NCBI RefSeq assembly: GCF_029227915.1
Contig: NC_079883.1
Location: 21,514,001 to 21,578,000 of the forward strand
DNA length: 64,000 nucleotides
Reading direction: 5' to 3'
Source: Hydractinia symbiolongicarpus
Lineage: Eukaryota > Cnidaria > Hydrozoa > Anthoathecata > Hydractiniidae
Made by a program: the position numbers and the translations under genes. The stretch's first letter is position 1. Every line of letters starts with the position of its first letter. Shown piece by piece: positions 60,291-64,000 of the stretch. The notes beneath the pieces are model-generated. The model did no database searches and was not told the DNA's origin. It saw only the letters and a program-made list of their open reading frames with translations.

Positions 60291-63200
60291 TACAACTCTA
60301 GACCCTCAACAAAACACTCCTGGGGGTAGTTAATAAATGTTAACATAAAACTTTATTTTTTATTTGTTATATACTGTATAAAAAAAGTTAAATTTGTAGA
60401 CTTTTTTATGGTAAAAAATCGATATTTCTCTTGAAATTTCTTAGCGTCGCCCCTAAAAAACGAGAACAAGTTTCTCTTTCCATGATCAGTATTTTATAAT
60501 ATCAGTAAAAAAGTAAAAGATAAAAAGTCAGGTTGGCTGGGCTGAGATAAGTTAAAACATGCTCCATTATGCTCTAGGGGAAAGGAAAATCATTCTTTAG
60601 TCAACGTTTCCCATTTACCCAGATACCAAGGAACATATAATATAAATACTGCTATACTATATATACCAAATAGCATGTTTAACTCGCCACCATTTTCACT
60701 TCGCGCGCAATCTTAAATTCTTAAAATAAATGCAATAGTTAGAAAACTACAGACCTAGTAATAGATAAATAATGTTTTAAAGTCATATATGAAATGTATC
60801 TTAGTTAGTTTCCTCTTTTTGCCTTTTTAATTTTAATATTTAATTCCTCTTTAACTGGGTTATTTCTTTTAGTTATCTTAAAATTTTCAGCAATTAACAT
60901 TTTAAGTCCTGATTTTATCTGGCATAACAAGGCGGGAGTTTTTTTTTCATTATTTAACAACATTTTAGAACCTTGTTCAGGCAGGTAAGTAAGTAAGTAA
61001 TTATATATTTCTCATGCAAAAACACGTATAAAATAAAATGAATACCTTTACAAGTCTTCCATAGTTTAAAATAAATCTTTTCTTTTTTAACGTTTAAAAT
61101 AAATATAACAGAGATGTACTTTAGCTAGCTAGCTAGCTAGGTATAAAAACTTGGAAAGCAGGCTATAGCTATATGATTGGATGTACTAATAGCTAGAGAT
61201 GGCCATGGTATTATTTATTGTATATTTTTACGTATTTCAATTTGTTGCCATATGTGTAACAGTAAGGCAGCTAGAAATAGTTGGTGGCTAACGTTACGTT
61301 TCAGTTGTTTTTTTTTTCAATGTTTTTGTCTGTAACTGCCCGGAAAAGCCTGGGCCCGCCCGAAATGCAACGCGATCTCTTTATTTACGTTTAAATTTTG
61401 TCGAGAAGAAGGAAGGTGCTATTTTGTCGTTTTACCCTGAGTTTATTATTTGTAGAATTTTATTACAGCTTTATGAAATAAATGATAAAAAATTCTTTTT
61501 TTAAACTCTTTCAATACCACTGCTCGACATTAAAAGAAATAATTATATATACATGACAATAAATGTTTAAAAAAATCTTGATTCGTGTTTCTCCGGGCGA
61601 AATTTAAAATTTTTTAAAACACTGAAAGTTGTCCGAAAGCCCCATGGTTTTTGTGGCGTTTCTGGCAAGTCAGTACCTCGTCAATTTTACACATTTTTAT
61701 TTTTCTATCGTTGTAAACAAAAAACCTGTTGTTTTTAACTTTGATGTTCTTATAAAGCCCATTTTTATATATATAAAAATCATGTAGTTTGCTTGGTGGA
61801 CAATGCCATAATTTTGAGGACTCTGGGCAGCTATTTTGCCATTTATTGTGTCTATTCTTCAGTAAAATTAACAACTTTTGCTACTGAGCTGATTTTTTCA
61901 TGATATTTTTTGTGTACATGCACCAGGGGTGGTTTTAGCTATGGCATATTGGTGTACACCAGTAAAAATTTCTCTCCAAAAAGTTAAATGGTATCTCTGC
62001 GAGCCAGTTGTTTTTTAATTTTAGGCCGTAAGTCTGAACACAGCAGTCCCAACCCTCCACGCCTGGGTTCGATGGTCTTGTTTTTGTCAGAGAATACAGT
62101 TCGCCCCTCTTTTGTCCTGCAAATAATTTTATTTTCTGTATCAGTGCCGGGTACACTATTTACATCAGTCGTGCTAGTGTAAGCTGTCCATTTGGCTAGG
62201 CAAGAATTCTTCTGGTGTATACAACTGCTGTAAAATGCAGAACGATCCAGGACTAATATGCAAGTGAGAATCGTGTAGGTTTTAAAACAAAGAGAATTCT
62301 GTTGCCTCAAAGAGGAGTGTATAATCTTAATGAAACTTATTAATCGTCGTGGCAAAGTTATAAACTTGATTGGTATTGGTTTGTTTACTTTAGTTTGCAA
62401 TATTTTTTATATCCTATTTTTACATTGTAAGTCTGATTTTCTTTTTTGGATATATCAAAGTGCATCTAGCTAGCTGTTGGCAGAGCTAACAGTAAAGTGA
62501 GAGACAGTGAAGGACATATAAACAGATATACATTGATTGGATCGAGAAGAGCAATATTTAGTTAATTTTGTAGCAAATTCATGTATATGTAATTTCAGGT
62601 TGCTACATTTTTTGTTTAGCTAATTTATAGCGTTTTTCTTCCGTCCATTTTAAATAAGAAACAAGCTTACAATTTCCGTTGAGTTTTTTTTTACATCTTT
62701 CATATTGAATGTGTTAAGCAATATATGTTTATTTAGCTTTATAGGTTTTTAGTGATTTTAGTTTTCAATTAAAATTGACTAATTTTCAAATTAAAGTTTA
62801 CTTTGCCTCGCATCTTGAAAAGTTTGCCCTAAAATATCCTGATTGGCTTTAATTCTCCGGAAATAAAGCTGATTGGTTTAAAAAATAATGCAGTAGTGGA
62901 ATTTAGCTGTAACTAATTTAATAAACAATTTTATTTTTTTGATCTTTGATTTTGCAGAAAATGCTGCTAACGCTTTCAGGTTATAAGAAAATTTGATTTT
63001 AGTAATTCTTGTTCAAAGTTAAACAAAAGAAAGTGACTTGAAGTAAAAATAAGAAGTTAAGTGGTTTATCAAGGATTTGTTCAGGGGTTGATTTTTAAGC
63101 TGTTTTTAACATTGGAGGGCAGCGGTTTTATTGAGGGGGAGGGGCTCAAAACGCCCATCCAATCCCCAGACAGTTTTTTTTAATAGCCCGGACAAGACTC

Positions 63201-63463
63201 TTAGAGGTTATTTTAGAATTAAATTAAAAAAATAACTAAAACAGAATAATTAAAAAAAAAAATCTTTAATAGTAACGGTATATTATTTTATATTTTATAT
63301 TAGTAATAAATTTTTCATGATCTATCTTTAGCGTTGTATAATTTGCTGTAATGATTTCACTGATTTCATTGGTTGAGTTTAGGAATTGTTGAAACCACAC
63401 TAGAGCTGCAGATCCTGTTTTTTATCGTTGTAGAAATAAATCAAAATATGAATTTGACTTTTT
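60291..63463. other. Non-coding AT-rich stretch upstream of RPA3
   Basis: No convincing gene. A minus-strand ORF at 61984-62400 has a protein-like C-terminal half (RTVFSDKNKTIEPRRGG) but no splice or family support. A gctagctagctagctagg run is at about 61124-61141. The RPA3 promoter and a 5' untranslated exon should lie near the right end; a splice acceptor is at 63464-63465. Confidence 0.4.
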
Positions 63464-63496
63464 AGGTATAAAAACTTCAATGAACATATAACAGTA

Positions 63497-63862
63497 ATGG
63501 AAAACAAAGTGATAGAATCAAAGCACTATGTAAATGGTGCAATGCTACAAAATAATGTTGGTAAGACTGTGTGTGCCATTGGTCGTATCACCATCATGAA
63601 TCCAAATGGAATGGAGTTGAGAGTTCAGCTGGCTGATGGTAAAGAGGTGAAAGCACAGTTGGAAGATCAACTTGAAGAACCACTTGAAGGATTTGTGCAA
63701 ATGCTTGCTCGTGTAAACAAAGACTTATCTCTAACGGTGGAGCATCTTGTTAGCTTTGGTGCAGGGGAAATTGACTTAAATATTTACAACGAAGCAGTGG
63801 TTTTGATGGCCAAACATCCTGGTTTATTTTCATCAAGTGAAGTGAACGGACAAATGTATTAA
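63497..63862 (+). CDS. rpa3: Replication protein A 14-kDa subunit (RPA3)
   Basis: A single coding exon of 121 residues, the usual RPA3 length. The protein is one OB fold: NVGKTVCAIGRI is the first strand region, then NGMELRVQLADGKEVKAQL, GFVQMLARVNKDLSL, and the C-terminal helix IDLNIYNEAVVLMAKHPGLF that packs in the RPA trimer core. RPA3 stabilises RPA1 and RPA2 and supports single-stranded DNA binding in replication and repair. ATG at 63497 follows a pyrimidine-rich acceptor at 63464-63465, so a 5' untranslated exon is likely upstream. The sequence is intact. Confidence 0.92.
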   Translation: MENKVIESKHYVNGAMLQNNVGKTVCAIGRITIMNPNGMELRVQLADGKEVKAQLEDQLEEPLEGFVQMLARVNKDLSLTVEHLVSFGAGEIDLNIYNEAVVLMAKHPGLFSSSEVNGQMY

Positions 63863-64000
63863 ATGTATTAATGTATAAGAGCACTCTATGACAATAGTGA
63901 AGAATGACAACAAGGAGCAGAATCAAATGGACAATTGTATTTTTATTTTTTGCTTGGACATGTATGTTACACAAAATATTTATTATCATCTAATGGTAGT
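63863..64000. other. RPA3 3' flank
   Basis: Presumed 3' untranslated region. No canonical AATAAA is seen before the window ends. Confidence 0.35.

Noticed and set aside
61984-62400. 138-codon minus-strand ORF
   Set aside because: The C-terminal part looks protein-like but no family, start context or splice support could be given.

Overview
This is a eukaryotic, AT-rich, intron-rich animal genome window. The host genes are clear orthologues of animal families: RNF8, an SLC36-type transporter, PPP1R36, a Golgi carbohydrate sulfotransferase, a SAMD15-like SAM protein, CIMIP1/C20orf85, VRK1 and RPA3. Introns are mostly a few hundred bases to 2-3 kb. The repeat landscape (R2-like LINE, KDZ/HMGXB3-like transposase, many short foldback elements, tRNA-derived SINEs) suggests an early-branching marine invertebrate, most likely a cnidarian. 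The phylum is an inference from gene content and repeats, not from a marker gene.

Layout: 1-2.6 kb is the 3' part of a non-LTR retrotransposon with an intact RT and restriction-like endonuclease ORF and an A tail. 2.8-8.56 kb is a 15-exon KDZ-like transposase gene broken by two in-frame TGA codons and four frameshifts. 8.6-9.83 kb is a 102-bp minisatellite. 9.8-14.3 kb is mostly non-coding, with SINEs and a long inverted repeat. 14.4-17.7 kb (minus) has a small zinc-knuckle/RS-rich gene and RNF8. 19.6-24.5 kb (minus) is an eight-exon SLC36 transporter. 26.1-26.3 kb (minus) shows terminal exons of an unidentified gene, followed by a dead Harbinger transposase. 29.6-40.5 kb (minus) is a 13-exon PPP1R36. 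41.5-43.7 kb holds nested MITEs. 45.5-46.9 kb (minus) is an intronless sulfotransferase. 48.3-50.0 kb (minus) SAMD15-like and 50.1-51.4 kb (plus) CIMIP1 share a bidirectional promoter of about 105 bp. 52.5-57.1 kb (minus) is a ten-exon VRK1 kinase. 57.1-63.4 kb is repeat-rich and non-coding. 63.5-63.9 kb (plus) is RPA3.

Exon models were built by hand from splice consensus and reading phase. In RNF8, SLC36, PPP1R36, SAMD15, CIMIP1 and VRK1 every junction keeps phase and the totals are close to the expected protein lengths, so these models are well supported. RNF8, VRK1 and RPA3 belong to DNA-damage, chromatin/cell-cycle and replication pathways. CIMIP1, PPP1R36 and probably SAMD15 are linked to cilia or sperm. 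Otherwise the genes are ordinary unlinked housekeeping loci.

No single obviously new system was found. The observations most worth a second look are a MITE family with TGTTCTGCCC ends and 4-bp target duplications (one copy carrying a nested MITE), an eight-copy foldback family, the decayed KDZ transposase, the CRE-bearing bidirectional promoter, orphan exons in or near host genes, and a possible internal VRK1 promoter.
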